Source: Cordilura impudica (lineage: Eukaryota > Arthropoda > Insecta > Diptera > Scathophagidae). Taken from it: a stretch of 64,000 nucleotides of DNA. The notes below the pieces were generated by a model. The model was not told where the DNA came from, searched no databases, and saw nothing but the letters and a program-made list of their open reading frames with translations. A program made the translations under genes and the position numbers. The stretch is from contig OY821522.1 in the NCBI GenBank assembly GCA_963682025.1, positions 29,624,959-29,688,958 of the forward strand, in the 5' to 3' direction. Positions 44,401 to 57,587 of this stretch are shown piece after piece (positions within the stretch are counted from its first letter, which is position 1; the number at the start of each line of letters is the position of its first letter).

Positions 44401-46843
44401 TGGAAATCACGATGACGGCTTCAATCGGACAGCTAGGGTGCTCGTTGGTATAAAAAATGATTCACTAACATCCTGAGAAGGTTCCTGTTTTTAAATCATG
44501 ACAATAGGTTTCATAGGTGCCGAGAAATCACTGAAAAGGTAAAAAAATATGACGTTTTCCTAAATTTTGTATTTTGTCATAGCTGTGCATGTTGTTTTTG
44601 TGGTCGTTGTGTTAATAATATAAAAATTCATCAATATCAATATTTATTTGGTGTAATATTTAAGTTAATTAATTAATAAAAGAAACTATATAAAATCAAT
44701 ATCAATATTCTGCGATTTTTATAACATCACAAAATGTTACAAATTGATACATACTACTGTTGCCAATATCAAAATACTATAAATAATATTCATATATTCT
44801 GTATATGTATATCCATAATAAGCGCATATTAAAATAAATCGGTATTTTATTTTATTTTTACAAAATTCTGAAATTTTTAGAGTTGCAAAAATAGTATGGT
44901 TTTAAGAGTTGTATTTTTAGTACATGTATAAACTCTGCATACTTGCATTCAAGAGTAGTAGGTAGGTAAACCATAAAATATTATTTACCGTGTAAAAAAA
45001 TTGGTGTTTGGAAAAATACTACTTTTTGTCAGATGTTAATTTACAATAAATTTTTAAAATTTGTTATTTAATGTCGGGACGGTGGCAAACGCCATTCCCA
45101 AAATTTTGTTTCAACAGTTATCCACATTAAGAATAAACGCTTAGCTCAATCAATGTGCAATGATCGAGCCTTGCCCTGGGAAACATGCATTTATGCTTTT
45201 CTTAACACAAACGCCATTCCCAACTACCAAAAATTTTTGACACGAGCTATTCACATTATGAATAGTCGCGGAGCTCAACTCAATCATAGTGCAATGATGA
45301 AGCTTCGCCCTGGGAAACATATATTCATGCTTTCCTTAGCACAAACCGAACTTCTTATGGCACATTAAAAATAAACTAATTGAGAAGTACAATTCATCAT
45401 TACGCTGTATTATAATACTATTTTCTTATTTTACTGGTAGCTAGTAAACAAAGTGATCGTATCATTGTGAACGAAATAGAATTGAAATTGTGTGCAGATT
45501 TGTTTTACTTAAAAAACCTGTTTCTACAGATAGTGAATAAAATCCCAGAAGCATTTTATGCAATAAATGATCATGTAGTCTTTTTGACTCATATGTGCTA
45601 TTAAAACAGTCATAAATGCGCCCTTATGCTGATCACAATATATTCTTTTGTTGGGATTAAATATTACCTTACCCGCGAATCTTCTTGAGAGTCCTTTTTT
45701 ATCCGCTTTTCTGATCAGTTTCGACTCATTTTTGAGTCTTATTTAATGTAATTTTTCTATAAATCACTTTTTAAGCGTAAGCAAAAATCATTTCTTAGTC
45801 CTTTTCTAATACGGCATGTGATTAATCAATTTTTTATCATCAAAAGTGCTCGAAGAAGACACAGTAAGGTAATTTTTGCTAAAACAATCTTCGAAATGAT
45901 GCCTGGGATATCGTATATTTTTGTTAACACACAAACATATACATAGCAGCGCGATTAAACCGAACTCTAATTGGCTTCTTATATGTATACAGCCGAACAA
46001 AAACGAAAATACTCACCAAAGAGTAAAGTAAGCAACAATTTCATTCAGTCTTATGGAAGCTTTTGAACAAAGCAAGTGTATGTCGCGTTGTCTTGTGAAT
46101 TTTTACATTGTTTTTTAATAGGTACTAGTGATGCCAGGAGATTTTTTCAGAAATCTCTGCGCTTATGAAAAAAATTCCCTTTTTCCCCTACACTACTTTT
46201 TTTAAAGTTTATTTTTAATTTGTAAATTTTCAATTTCAATTATGTAAAAATAACATAAAAACAAAGAAAAAAATATAAAAAATAAGATAAAAATATCATG
46301 AGAATTACATAAGAATAATATAAAAAACATATAGATATTATAAACAAAATATTTTTACAATTCTGTATAATTCATCTTTTTGATATGGCTAGATGTGCAT
46401 TTAAAATTTACACAATTAATTAAAATGGCTTGCAAATGAGATGTTACAACTCAAACAGAATATTTGTTCTTGGTTTTCAGTGTTGCCGTTTTAGCTTTTT
46501 AGTTGCTAGATTTAGCAACTTTTTTTGTCGTTTAGCACCCAAAATTTATCAAAAGATGCTAGATGCTAACTTAGAATCTTTTATTAATAAAAAGTTGCTT
46601 TTGGCATCTTTTTTTTGATATTTTTTTTTTCATTATTTTTGAATATATAATTTTAATGGTATTGATATGTTTTAATTTCTCAAAGTGTAGGACAGTAATT
46701 TTGTGTACTACTCCTTTTACCACTCTGCTCGTTTCTTTCAACAAATATAACAAAACATTTTGAAATAGAAGAATGTAAACACCAACAGCAGTTTTTAATG
46801 AATTAGAAAGTCGATTGCCAAAAAATATTATTGTATTAAAAAA

Positions 46844-47335
46844 ATGCCAAAATTTTCAATACAAAACACATTAAATCGGGTAAGAGAACAGATAACCAAT
46901 ATATTAGAAGAGTTTAAATTTATATCATCTGAAACAGAAAAAATTCAAATCCAATGGAGTTATATCACAGAACAAAACTGGGATACAACACTGAATACAA
47001 CCTCTTTATGGATTGAAAAATTCTATTGGCGAAAATCAATTTAAGGAGTTATCAATATTTGTATTGTCTATATTAGTTTTGTCTTTCTCAAAAGCCAAAG
47101 TTGAACGTTTGTTTAGTTTAATGGCTTTAGTTAAAAGCAAACTTCGAACAGAATAAAATCCGAGTTGTTATGTTCTGTAATACGTATAAAAGAAGGATTG
47201 AAATTGAAAAATCGGTGCTGTCACACTTAAAATATACCGAGCGATGTCGTTGATAAAAGTCGATCGTCAGAAAAATATCAGAGCCAAGAAGAACTTGAAG
47301 ATGAAGACATCACAGAAATGATTATTCTAATATTA
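46844..47335 (+). pseudogene. hAT transposase C-terminal fragment, copy B
   Basis: The frame 46844-47044 and the following shifted frames match the tandem units of copy A. The dimerisation motif is better preserved here (VERLFSLMALVKSKLR). Nine codons near the end (LDSINQLF region) are deleted. Same stop after KLRTE. Confidence 0.68.
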
Positions 47336-47656
47336 TCGTATCTTTTGATAATGTAATTTCTGTTATATTTTAAATAAAAAAAAATCCCTCTAAAATTAAA
47401 AATATTTAATTTAAGTTTAAAATACTCAATTTGATGTTAAAAAAAATTTCAGATGAAATCCAAAATAATTTTAATTAAAATTTAAAATATATAAATCGAA
47501 ACATATGTTTTATATTAATTTTTCGATTTAAAAATCAAAGAATTTATTAATAGGTATATAATTTTTCAATATAAAGGTAATGAAATTTGCAAAAAAAAAA
47601 AATTAGCATCCAGTACGTTTAAGCATCCTTTTTTGCAATTTAGCATCTTTACAATT

Positions 47657-47842
47657 TTAAATTATGGCAATACTGTTGGTTTTAAAAGATTTTTTATAAC
47701 AGTGGTTATAAGCATGTATACTTAGATCTGATTTATCGCATTTTAATATATTTTCAAAAGCCTTGCATTTGCATTTATAGTCGTCACCTTTCACCTGCTC
47801 CAGCCATCCATTAGCTTCTCGTCTCTCAACTAACTGAAGCAA
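47657..47842 (-). pseudogene. hAT N-terminal zinc-finger fragment (antisense), copy B
   Basis: The best-preserved copy, a 61-codon minus-strand frame: EANGWLEQVKGDDYKCKCK, ENILKCDKSDLSIHAYNH. The Cys pair, and Cys-His spacing, fit a transposase N-terminal finger with its second Cys displaced. Opposite strand to the C-terminal fragment 320 bases upstream. Confidence 0.45.
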
Positions 47843-48718
47843 AATCTTTATGTTCTGTATTTCTTTGATGTGTTTTCAGCATCATCGAAAAACGAATCGG
47901 ACATTTTTCTTAAATTAATTATGTTTCTAAAATTAATTATGTTCAAATTTATAATATTTTAATGTAATGCACAAAAAAGTGTTTTATACTTGTCATTGTT
48001 ATTAAAGAATCCACATATTTACTTCCTTCATATTATAGAGTTATTACCAGACTTAAAAAGACGTTAAAGTTTAAAATTGAAAAAAAATATGCGATATTTA
48101 AAAAATACATTCAAAATAGTTTTGACTGAAATTTTTGGCAGTTTTAGTTTTGCCTTGTATCAGTAAAATGTTCAGATATTAACTAAAAAAAACAATTTGT
48201 TAAATATTTTCATCTTAATTATCTTAATTAATTTAAAGACACAAAGATAGACTTAATACAATAAAAACAAGTAAGAGTTGAAAGTTGATCTATGCGGACT
48301 CATAAATGTGCCCAATACTAATAGGTCTGGAAAATTGAAAAGGATTGTAAAAAATAAACTGCACCTTTATATTAAAAAATTTAAATTAAAAAGAAAATTA
48401 CAAAATAAACCATTTACCTGGTTAAACTTAATATTGTTTGTATTATCTGGATCAGGTTAGTATTTAAAATGGGATAAATCGGGAGTCATTGTGCCAATTT
48501 ATGACCTAAAATATGTAGACACCTCTATAAAATGCTGAAAATTCAGAGCATTTGTTGTAATAATTCAGTAATAGGTTTATCAAAGTGTTTACATATTCAA
48601 ATATTTTATATACATTTGTTACAAATAGTGCAAGAAGTCCAGATATTAATGTAAACGTAAAACCCAGGTGGAAGGTATCAAAGATTCGGCATAGCCGAAT
48701 TTAATACTCTTACTTGTT

Positions 48719-49203
48719 TTTGTATTGGGGAGTCTGAAGTCCTCTGCATTTCTGAAGTTGTATGGTTGTATTTCTCTCACATAATAAAGCCGATCTAGTA
48801 AGTAATCTGGCGCATTTCCATTTTCATTTTCTGAACAAAGTTGAATGCGTTTACTTCCAGCCTTTGTTGAATATTAAGCAATTTTAACGTGTCGAGCATT
48901 GTTTATATTGGAGTGTATTGATTACATTCCAATATTGATCACATAGCTCTATTCTGCAATTTTTTTGGTCTATCTATGTGATGCGTTGTATATCATGTAT
49001 ATACAATTGTAAAGCCAAATTCAAATGAGGTTTTATCGTACGTTATATATGTATGTTTATTGCAGTTATTAACGATATCCTATTTCTAACCCGTTTGGGA
49101 ACCTGCAAAAATTTTAAACTGCAGCCTTGTGTGGAAACTTTTATTGACGATCGGTGGATGAAAATTTATGGTCGGGGGTAGAAACCTGCGAGACTATGTA
49201 AAT
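48719..49203. other. Spacer, nothing recognised
   Basis: Sequence of ordinary composition between two HINE-type elements. It may be the original target DNA. No coding frame or repeat similarity within the window. Confidence 0.45.
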
Positions 49204-51392
49204 AACAAGTAAGAGTGTTAAATTCGGCTGTGCCGAATCTTTGATAGCCTCCACCTCGATTTGAGTATTGATAATAAATGTAAACAAAATATTTGAAAAA
49301 GTAAACAATTTGTTAAACTTAATACCAAATTATTTCAGCAAATTCTTTGCTTTGATCTGGATTTTTGTTTATTCCAAGAGCAGGTATATAGAGCTCTCTC
49401 ATAATATTAGTAATTCACGCTCCAGCGAGGAAAGATCGTTTTCGTCTTTTCTATTATTTTGGATAAAAGAAAACACATTTCGGTGTATGCTTTTTGGTCA
49501 TTGTATTTGCTGATCGGCATGCATTTAGGTTATAACCTATACGCATGCGTTTCCGGTTATTTTTTGCAAATTAAAGAGCTCGCCCTAACCTACATGGCGA
49601 AGGTAATGGTTGTGTAAGGTGGCTATACGCATTATATCGTGCTAATTGGAGATGGCTGTATAGTTTCTTTTAACTAGTCAAATAATTCTTCATTGTGGAC
49701 GTATAGGTCGGATCGAGTAACAAAATAATAAGCAAAAAAGCTCTCAATTTTTTTTTTTAAATATTGCCATATTTGGAAAATAAAGTTTTCACTATTTACA
49801 CAATACAATAAAAATCTAACCCAGTGATGCCAAATTTTGATTTTGAATTAAATTATCTTAATAATATATTTTCATTTATTGACTCCAAATACTACTACCT
49901 GGGAATTATTATCGAACTTCAATGTTTTGGGTTTTACCTTGCCTACCATGTGGTCAAATTTTGAAGTCATCATGAACACTGGTTCAAATACCCCAAAAAT
50001 TTTAAATAAAATAATTTATATTTATTTTTTGAAAAACTTAAAATTCTCATCCAAACAAATTGTGAAAAATAATATATAAATAACATTCTCATCAAATTAC
50101 GCTTTATTTATGAAACAATTTTTATGTTCCCAATTCTTAAATATCATTTGAGGTTATCTAAACTTCATTGAGTTTAAATTAATATTTTCTTATCCTGAAA
50201 TGCTGTTAATGTCTCCTCAATCGCAATATGTTTTTTTAATTTCAGTTGATTTTTTTAAATGTAAACATATTTGGTGTTTTCTGAATTTCAATTTGTGTTT
50301 AAAGAATAAAATTTATATTTTAAAAATTCAATTGATGTCTTCTAAATTTCAAGTTATTGTTTCCGAAATTTTAATATGATTTTCTGAAATTCAATTGATA
50401 TTTTCTAATTTATAATTGGAAATCTGAATTCCAATTTTTAGAATTGATATTTTCTTAAATTTGAATGGAAAATTTTAAATGTGCAATTTTGTATTTATGT
50501 CAAAGTAATGCTTTAGTAATTAAAAACAATTTTTAAAAATTATATGTAATCGCAATCAGTTATTTTGTAGGCAAAGCAGAATAATAATGTTATATATCTA
50601 TGTATAACTGTTTTGAAAGCAAAAAAACTCATTGATGAACTCGGTAACTCTATTCTGAAAACACAACAAAAAGTTAGTACGCCAAACTTATGGTCGTGGT
50701 GATGACAAAAATGAGCTAACAAATTGTTTTAGTAATACGAAAACAATGGAATTTTTAAAATTTTTCTACCAGAGTTGATAAAAAAAAATTTACAAAGGGT
50801 TAATTTTTATAATATTTTTACTGCAACGACCACAAAAACAACAAGTCCAGCTATGACAACAATACAACATTTAGAATAACAAGAAGAACAATATAGAAAC
50901 ATCATATTTTTATTTTTTTTTTTAGTTTTTCAGAGATTTCCCTGGACCTGTTCCACCGATTTTAACGATTTTTGAAACAGAAAACTTCCCATGCTCTTGG
51001 TGAATCATTCTCACTAAAAATGATCCCCCTAGCTGTCCTATTGAGGCCGTGATCGTGGCAAGAACAACATAGAAAACCATATTTTTTAAGACTTTTTTTA
51101 GTTCTTCATTCAGAACTCGGGCCCTATTTAACCGATTTGAACGATTTTCAACAGCAAACTTCTCAGAAAGTCACTGAAGCATTTTTTATGCAAACGAGCA
51201 CCTAGCTGCCCGATTGAAGTTGTCATCGTGATTTCCACAGACGGACAGACGGACATCGCTATATCAACTCCGCTTGTTATAAGGATCACAAATATATATA
51301 TTTTGTGGGCTCCAGAATTTTTTTCTAATTTTTACAAGCGCAATGACAAACTTATATACATATACCCTCTGCACACTGGATTGGAGGGTATA
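49204..51392 (-). mobile_element. Complete HINE-like element, minus strand
   Basis: Reading the minus strand it begins TATACCCTCCAATCC (51392), with the left hairpin, a GACGGACA/GTCY tract at 51240-51257, and ends with the TTCGGCTGTGCCGAA hairpin and CTTACTTGTT at 49204. Length 2,189 bases. The ends match the composite elements, but the interior does not carry hAT fragments, so this looks like the basic family. Its right half is the source of 3603-4283 and 60191-60715. Confidence 0.65.
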
Positions 51393-52140
51393 AAAAGATC
51401 GTTTTTTTTTTGTCTTTAATATATTGTGTTTTTATTTATATGTATATATCGTATAGGTATATAGCAAAAAATACGTTTGTATATGTTCCACATTTTTTTT
51501 TTGTGTTAATATATATTATTGATAATACAGTTCACATGTATATGTGAAGGTATTCTGCATACAAAAATTTACACAACTATTTTTATGTAGTCCATTTAAT
51601 GAATATATAAACGGAGTAGAGAAATTATTGTATTGTACATCCTTAATATGTTGTTACGATTTTCATATATAATTTTTTTAAGGAACGGCGTAGTTAATTG
51701 TATGTCAGATTTAAAAGCTATGGAATCAAAATTTTTTTTCTCCCAAAATTGGAATATTCCACCACATACAAAAACCCTATATACAAAACTATGTCATGAT
51801 AGTTTTTTCTTTTTTTTTTTGTTGTATTACCATAGTACATTCTCCCAAAATTCACAAGCATCTCATTTTTTTTTTGGAATATCAATTGTGTGAACGAGAT
51901 CGTTGTTCTCGCGTTTTTTTTTTTTTATATTCAGAGTATATAAAGATTTTCAAAATAGTAATAAAACCGGTATAGAGAAAAATTAAATCACAATTGAACT
52001 GACCTAAAAGACCTTGTGCAAAACGCCACTTTTGGCAATTACCAGAAACACGTTGATTTAAAAGGTCGTCAGCAAAAGCGACGATTAGAAAGAATTAAAA
52101 TAAACAAAGGGTTAAATTCAGAGGGCTGATACCCTCCACC
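51393..52140. other. AT-rich spacer
   Basis: No gene seen. Contains T-runs and, at 52103-52141, a degenerate HINE right-end module (GATACCCTCCACCTGAGTC) at the edge of the satellite. Confidence 0.45.
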
Positions 52141-53640
52141 TGAGTCTTTAATTTTTAATTTTTTAATTTTTAATTTTTAATTTTTAATTTTTAATTCTTA
52201 ATTTTAAATTTTTAATCTTTAATTTTTAATTTTTAATTTTTAATTTTTAATTTTTAATTTTTAATTTTTAATTTTTAATTTTTAATTTTTAATTTTTAAT
52301 TTTTAATTTTTAATTTTTAATTTTTAATTTTTAATTTTTAATTTTTAATTTTTAATTTTTAATTTTTAATTTTTAATTTTTAATTTTTAATTTTTAATTT
52401 TTAATTTTTAATTTTTAATTTTTAATTTTTAATTTTTAATTTTTAATTTTTAATTATTAATTTTTAATTTTAATTTTCAATATCTAATTTTTTATTTTTA
52501 ATTTTTAATTTTTTAATTTTTAATTTTGAATTTTGAATTTTGAATTTTGAATTTTGAATTTTGAATTTTGAATTTTTAATTTTTAATGTTTAATTTTTAA
52601 TGTTTAATTTTTAATTTTTAATTTTTAATTTTTAATTTTTAATTTTTAATTTATAATTAATAATTTTTAATTTTTAATTTTTAATTTTTAATTTTTAATT
52701 TTTAATTTTTAATTTTTAATTTTTAATTTTTAATTTTTAATTTTTAATTTTTAATTTTTAATTTTTAATTTTTTATTTTTAATTTTTAATTTTTAATTTT
52801 TAATTTTTAATTTTTAATTTTTAATTTTTAATTTTTAATTTTTAGTTTTTAATTTTTTATTTTTAATTTTTAATTTTTAATTTTTAATTTTTAATTTTTA
52901 ATTTTTAATTTTTAATTTTTAATTTTTAATTTTTAATTTTTAATTTTTAATTTTTAATTTTTAATTTTTAATTTTTAATTTTTAATTTTTAATTTTTAAT
53001 TTTTAATTTTTAATTTTTAATTTTTAATTTTTAATTTTTAATTTTTAATTTCTAATTTTTAATTTTTAATTTTTAATTTTTAATTTTTAATTTTGAATTT
53101 TGAATTTTGAATTTTGAATTTTGAATTTTGAATTTTGAATTTTTAATTTTTAATTTTAAATTTTTAATTTTTAATTTTTAATTTTGAATTTTTAATTTTT
53201 AATTTTTAATTTTTAATTTTTAATTTTTAATTTTTAATTTTTAATTTTTAATTTTTAATATTTAATTTAAAATTTTTAATTTTAAGTTTTAAATTTTAAA
53301 TTTTAAATTTTAAATTTTAAATTTTAAATTTTAAATTTTAAATTTTAAATTTTAAATTTTAAATTTTAAATTTAAAATTTAAAATTTTTAATTTTTAATT
53401 TTTAATTTTTAATTTTTAATTTTTAAGTTTCAATTTTTTATTTTTAAATTTTAATTTTTAATTTTTAATTTTTAGTTTTTAATTTTTAATTTTTCATTTT
53501 TAATTTTTAGTTTTTAATTTTTTGTTTTTAATTTTTAGTTTTTAATTTTAAATTTTTAATTTTTAATTTCTAATTTTTAATTTTTAATTTTTAATTTTAA
53601 ATTTTAAATTTAAAATTTTTAATATTTAATTAATATTTTT
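52141..53640. repeat. Heptamer array TTTTTAA with TTTTGAA and TTTTAAA blocks
   Basis: About 1.5 kb of 7-base units. The main unit is TTTTTAA. Homogeneous blocks of TTTTGAA lie at about 52524-52573 and 53090-53142, and of TTTTAAA at about 53285-53370, all in register at seven bases. Units decay towards 53400-53640. Confidence 0.95.
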
Positions 53641-54205
53641 GATTTTTAAGCTTTAATTATTTTTCATCTTTCATTACTCATTTTTCAATCTTAATTTTTC
53701 GTGTTCCATTTTTCAATTCTCATTTTACACTTTCCATATTCCATTTTTCATATTTCAGTTTCTATTTTCCATTTTAAATTTTTCATTTTTTAATTTTTCA
53801 TCTTTCATTTTTAATTTTCGTTATTCATTTTCCACTTTCCATTTTTCAATTTTCATTTTCCATTTTTCATTTTTAAGTTTTCAATTTCCATTTGCCATTT
53901 TTCATTTTTCAATTTTCATTTTCCATTTTTCATTTTTAAATTTTCATTTTCCATTTTTAGTTTTTTATATTTCAATTTTCATTTTCCATTTTTCATTTTT
54001 CAATTTTCATTTTCCATTTTTAATTTTTCAGTTTTCGTTTTCCATTTTTCATTTTCCGTTTTTCATTCTTCAATTTTCATTGTCCATTTTCCATTTTTCA
54101 ATTTTCATTTTCCATTTCCCATTTTTCATTTTTCCATTTCCATTTTCTATTTTGCGTTTTCCATTTTCCATTTTTCATTTTTTTAATATTGATTTTTCAA
54201 TTTTC

Positions 54206-54237
<32 letters not shown>

Positions 54238-54253
54238 TTCATTTTCATTATTC

Positions 54254-54285
<32 letters not shown>

Positions 54286-54577
54286 TTAATTTTTCAATTT
54301 TCAATTTCCATTTTCTATTAGTCATTTTTCATTTTTCAATTTTCATTTTCCATTTTCCCTTTTTCAATTTTCATTTTCCATTTTTCATATTTCAGTTTTC
54401 GTTTCCATTTTCCACTTTCCATTTTTCATTTTTCAATTTCCATTTTCCATTTTTCAATTTTCATTTTTCATTTTTCAATTTTCATTTTCCATTTTTCAAT
54501 TTCATTTCCATTTTACATTTCGCATTTTCCATTTTTCAATTTTCTTTTTTCATTTTCCATTTTCCATTCTGCATTTT
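53641..54577. repeat. Irregular TTTTCATT/TTTTCCATT array
   Basis: Mixed pyrimidine-rich repeats of CATTTTCCATTTTTCA type. Long open frames in it (54080-54614) encode only Phe/Ile/His/Ser runs and are composition artefacts. The array resumes at 59441, beyond copy C. Confidence 0.9.
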
Positions 54578-55602
54578 TATACCCTCCACTCCAGTGTGCA
54601 GAGGGTATATATAAGTTTGTCATTCCGTTTGTAATAATTAGAAAAAAAATTCTGGACCCCATAAAATATATATATTTGTTATCCTTATAACAAGCGAAGT
54701 TGATATAGCGATGTCCGTCTGTCCGTCTGTCGGTCTGTCCGGCTGTCCGTCTGTCCGTCTGTCCGTCTGTGGAAATCACGATGACGGCTTCAATCGGATA
54801 GCTAGGGTGCTCCTTGGTATAAAAAATGATTCACTAACATCCTGAGAAGTTTGCTATTTAAAATCGTCCAAATCGGTTAATCTGGTCCCGAGAGTTGAGC
54901 GAAGAATTAAAAAGTCATGAGAAAATATGATTTGAATATATATTCTTGTGATAACGCCCTCAATAGGGCAGATAGGACGCTTGTTTTTAGTGATAATGAT
55001 TCACTAACATCTTGAGAAGGTTCCTGTTTTTAAATCATGACAATAGGTTTCATAGGTTCCGAGAAATCACTGAAAAGGTAAAAAAAAATATGACGTTTTC
55101 CTATATTGTTTTCCTAAATTTTGCATTTTGTCATAGCTGTGCATGTTGTTTTTGTGGTCGTTGTGTTAATAATATAAAAATTCATCAATATCAATATTTT
55201 TTGGTGTAATATTTAAGTTAATTAATTAATAAAAGAAACTATATAAAATCAATATCAATATTCTGCGATTTTTATAACATCACAAAATGTTACAAATTGA
55301 TACATACTACTGTTGCCAATATCAAAATACTATAAATAATATTCATATATTCTGTAAATGTATATTCATAATAAGCGCATATTAAAATAAATCGGTATTT
55401 TATTTTATTTTTACAAAATTCTGAAATTTTTAGAGTTGAAAAAATAGTATGGTTTTAAGAGTTGTATTTTTAGATGTATAAACCCTGCATACTTGCTTTC
55501 AAAAGTAGTAGATAGCCATAAAATATTATTTACCCTGTAAAAAAAATTGTTTAGAAAAATACTATTTTTTGTCAGATGTTAATTACAATAAATTTTTAAA
55601 CT

Positions 55603-55803
55603 TTGTTATTTAATGTCGGGACGGAGGCAAACGCCATTCCCAAAATTTTGTTTCAACAGTTATCCGCATTAAGAATAACCGCGGAGCTCAGCTCAATCAA
55701 TGTGCAAGTGATCGTATCATTGTATCATTGTGAACGAAATAGAATTGAAATTGTATGCAGATTTGTTTTACTTAAAAAACCTGTTTCTACAGATAGTGAA
55801 TAA
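55603..55803 (+). pseudogene. Possible retropepsin fragment in copy C
   Basis: The 66-codon frame reads NVGTEANAIPKILFQQLSAL and ends CRFVLLKK. This resembles the active-site end of a Ty3/gypsy-type protease (hydrophobic-D-T-G-A-x-x-N-V-I-P) with the catalytic Asp replaced by Gly. The similarity is short and from memory, so it may be chance. The matching stretch in copy B (about 45075-45140) is interrupted by other sequence. Confidence 0.3.
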
Positions 55804-56659
55804 AATCCCAGTAAACATTTTATGCAATAAATGATCATGTAGAGTCTTTTTGACTCATATGTGCTATTAAAACAGTTATAAATGCGCCGTTTTGCTGATC
55901 ACAAAATATTCTTTTGTTGGGATTAAATATTACCTTACCCGCGAATCTTCTTGAGAGTGCTTTTTATCCGCTTTTCTAATCAGATTCGACTCATTTTTGA
56001 GTCTTATTTAATGTAATTTTTCTATAAATCACTTTCTAAGAGAAAGCAAAAATCATTATCTAGTCTTTTTCTAATAGCGCATGTGATTAAGCAGTTTTTA
56101 ATCATCAAAAGTGCTCGAAGAAGACACAGTAAGGTAATTTTTGTTAAAACAATCTTCGAAATGATGACTGGGATATCGTATATTTTTGTTAACACACAAA
56201 CATATGCATAGCAGCACGAGTAAACCGAAATCAAATTGGCTTCTTATATGTATACAGCCGAACAAAAATGAAAATACTCACCAAAGAGTAAAGTAAGCAA
56301 CAATTTCATTCAGTCTTATGGAAGCTTTTGAACAAAGCAAGTCTATGTCGCGTTGTCTTGTGAATTTTTAAATTTTTTTTTAACAGGTACTAGTGATGCC
56401 AGGAGATTTTTTCAGAAATCTCTACGCTTATGAAAAAAATTCCCTTTTTTCCCTACACTACTTTTTTTTAAATTTATTTTTAATTTGTACATTTTCAATT
56501 TCAATTATGTAAATATAAAAAATAAGATAAAAATATCATGAGAATTACATAAGAATAATATAAAAAACATACAGATATTATAAAAAAAATATTTTTGCAA
56601 TTCTGTTTAATTCATCTTTTTGATATGGTTAGATGTGCATTTAAAATTTACACAATTAA

Positions 56660-57158
56660 AGGTGTGTTTACACTATGTGTATTTTCCATATGTAAATTCA
56701 GTTTTACGATCCATACGTAATTCGGCGTATGTGTCAAAATTGGCGTTTTATATACAATTCATCATTTTGCGATCAAACGTACATATGTATTTCCGTATGA
56801 CATAACCTCTAAATGTAAACAACAGCTGATTTAATTTGTGAATTTACAAAAAGTTATTGTTAAAAATAAAGTAATATATTTTTTATATTTTTTAATTGTT
56901 AATTAATATTAAACAATTTATTTTTCTTTCAATATTTATCTTTATAATTTACTCTGTTTTTCTTTCGCCACAAGCAGTATTGTATTTTAATATGGTTGTC
57001 ATGCCAAAATAGAACCTGCTCTAATTGAAAAATTTACATATGTTTTGCCAAATGTGTTGTACATAAACAGTTTTTGAAAGGGTTCACACTATGTGTACAA
57101 ATTGCACGTGCTAAAACAATAAGAAAAACACAAGCAAAACACATAGTGTGAACGCAGC
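56660..57158 (+). mobile_element. MITE (499 bp) with TTAA target duplication
   Basis: Ends GGTGTGTTTACACTATGTGT and, reverse-complemented, GCTGCGTTCACACTATGTGT pair at about 17 of 20 bases. TTAA flanks it (56656-56659, 57159-57162). Copy B has the uninterrupted site ACAATTAATTAAAATGG. TTAA duplications are made by piggyBac and Kolobok types. No transposase frame is inside. Confidence 0.85.
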
Positions 57159-57587
57159 TTAATTAAAATGGCTTGCAAATGAGATGTTACAACTCAAACA
57201 GAATATTTGTTCTTGGTTTTCAGTGTTGCCGTTTTAGCTTTTTAGTTGTTAGATTTAGCAACTTTTTTTTGGCGTTTAGCATCCAAAATTTCTCAAAAGA
57301 TGCTAGATGCTAACTTAGAATCTTTTATTAATAAAAAGTTGCTTTTAACATCTTTTTTTTTTATATTTTTTTTTCATAATTTTTGAATATATAATTTTAA
57401 TGGTATTGATATGTTTTTATTTCTCAAAGTGTAGTACAGTAATTTTGTGTACTACTCCTTTTACCACTCTGCTCGTTTCTTTCAACAAATATAACAAAAC
57501 ATTTTGAAATAGAAGAATGTAAACACCAACAACAGTTTTTAATGAATTTGAAAGTCGATTGCCAAAAAATATTATTGTATTAAAAAA

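Larger units (their letters stand above)
44241..48718 (+). mobile_element. Composite HINE-like element, copy B (complete)
   Basis: It starts TATACCCTCC and ends CTTACTTGTT, exactly like copy C (54578-59440), with unrelated flanks beginning with T on each side. The left end can fold (CCCTCCACTCC...GCAGAGGGTA) and is followed by a (GTCCGTCT)n tract at about 44374-44400, as in mini-me/DINE-1 elements. Compared with C it lacks about 170 bases near 44480, has about 300 extra bases at 45160-45452 (a diverged internal duplication around ACGCCATTCCCAA) and lacks the MITE. It carries hAT fragments but no Rep/helicase. Confidence 0.62.

Noticed and set aside
45153..45368. 71-codon ORF in copy B
   Set aside because: It lies in a diverged internal duplication with no homologue in copy C; likely chance.
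52141..54577. CRISPR-like array of short repeats
   Set aside because: No spacers: units are contiguous heptamers in a eukaryotic setting.
54080..54614. Long Phe/His/Ile-rich open frames
   Set aside because: They arise from the TTTTCATT repeat and change with any frame; no codon bias or motif.
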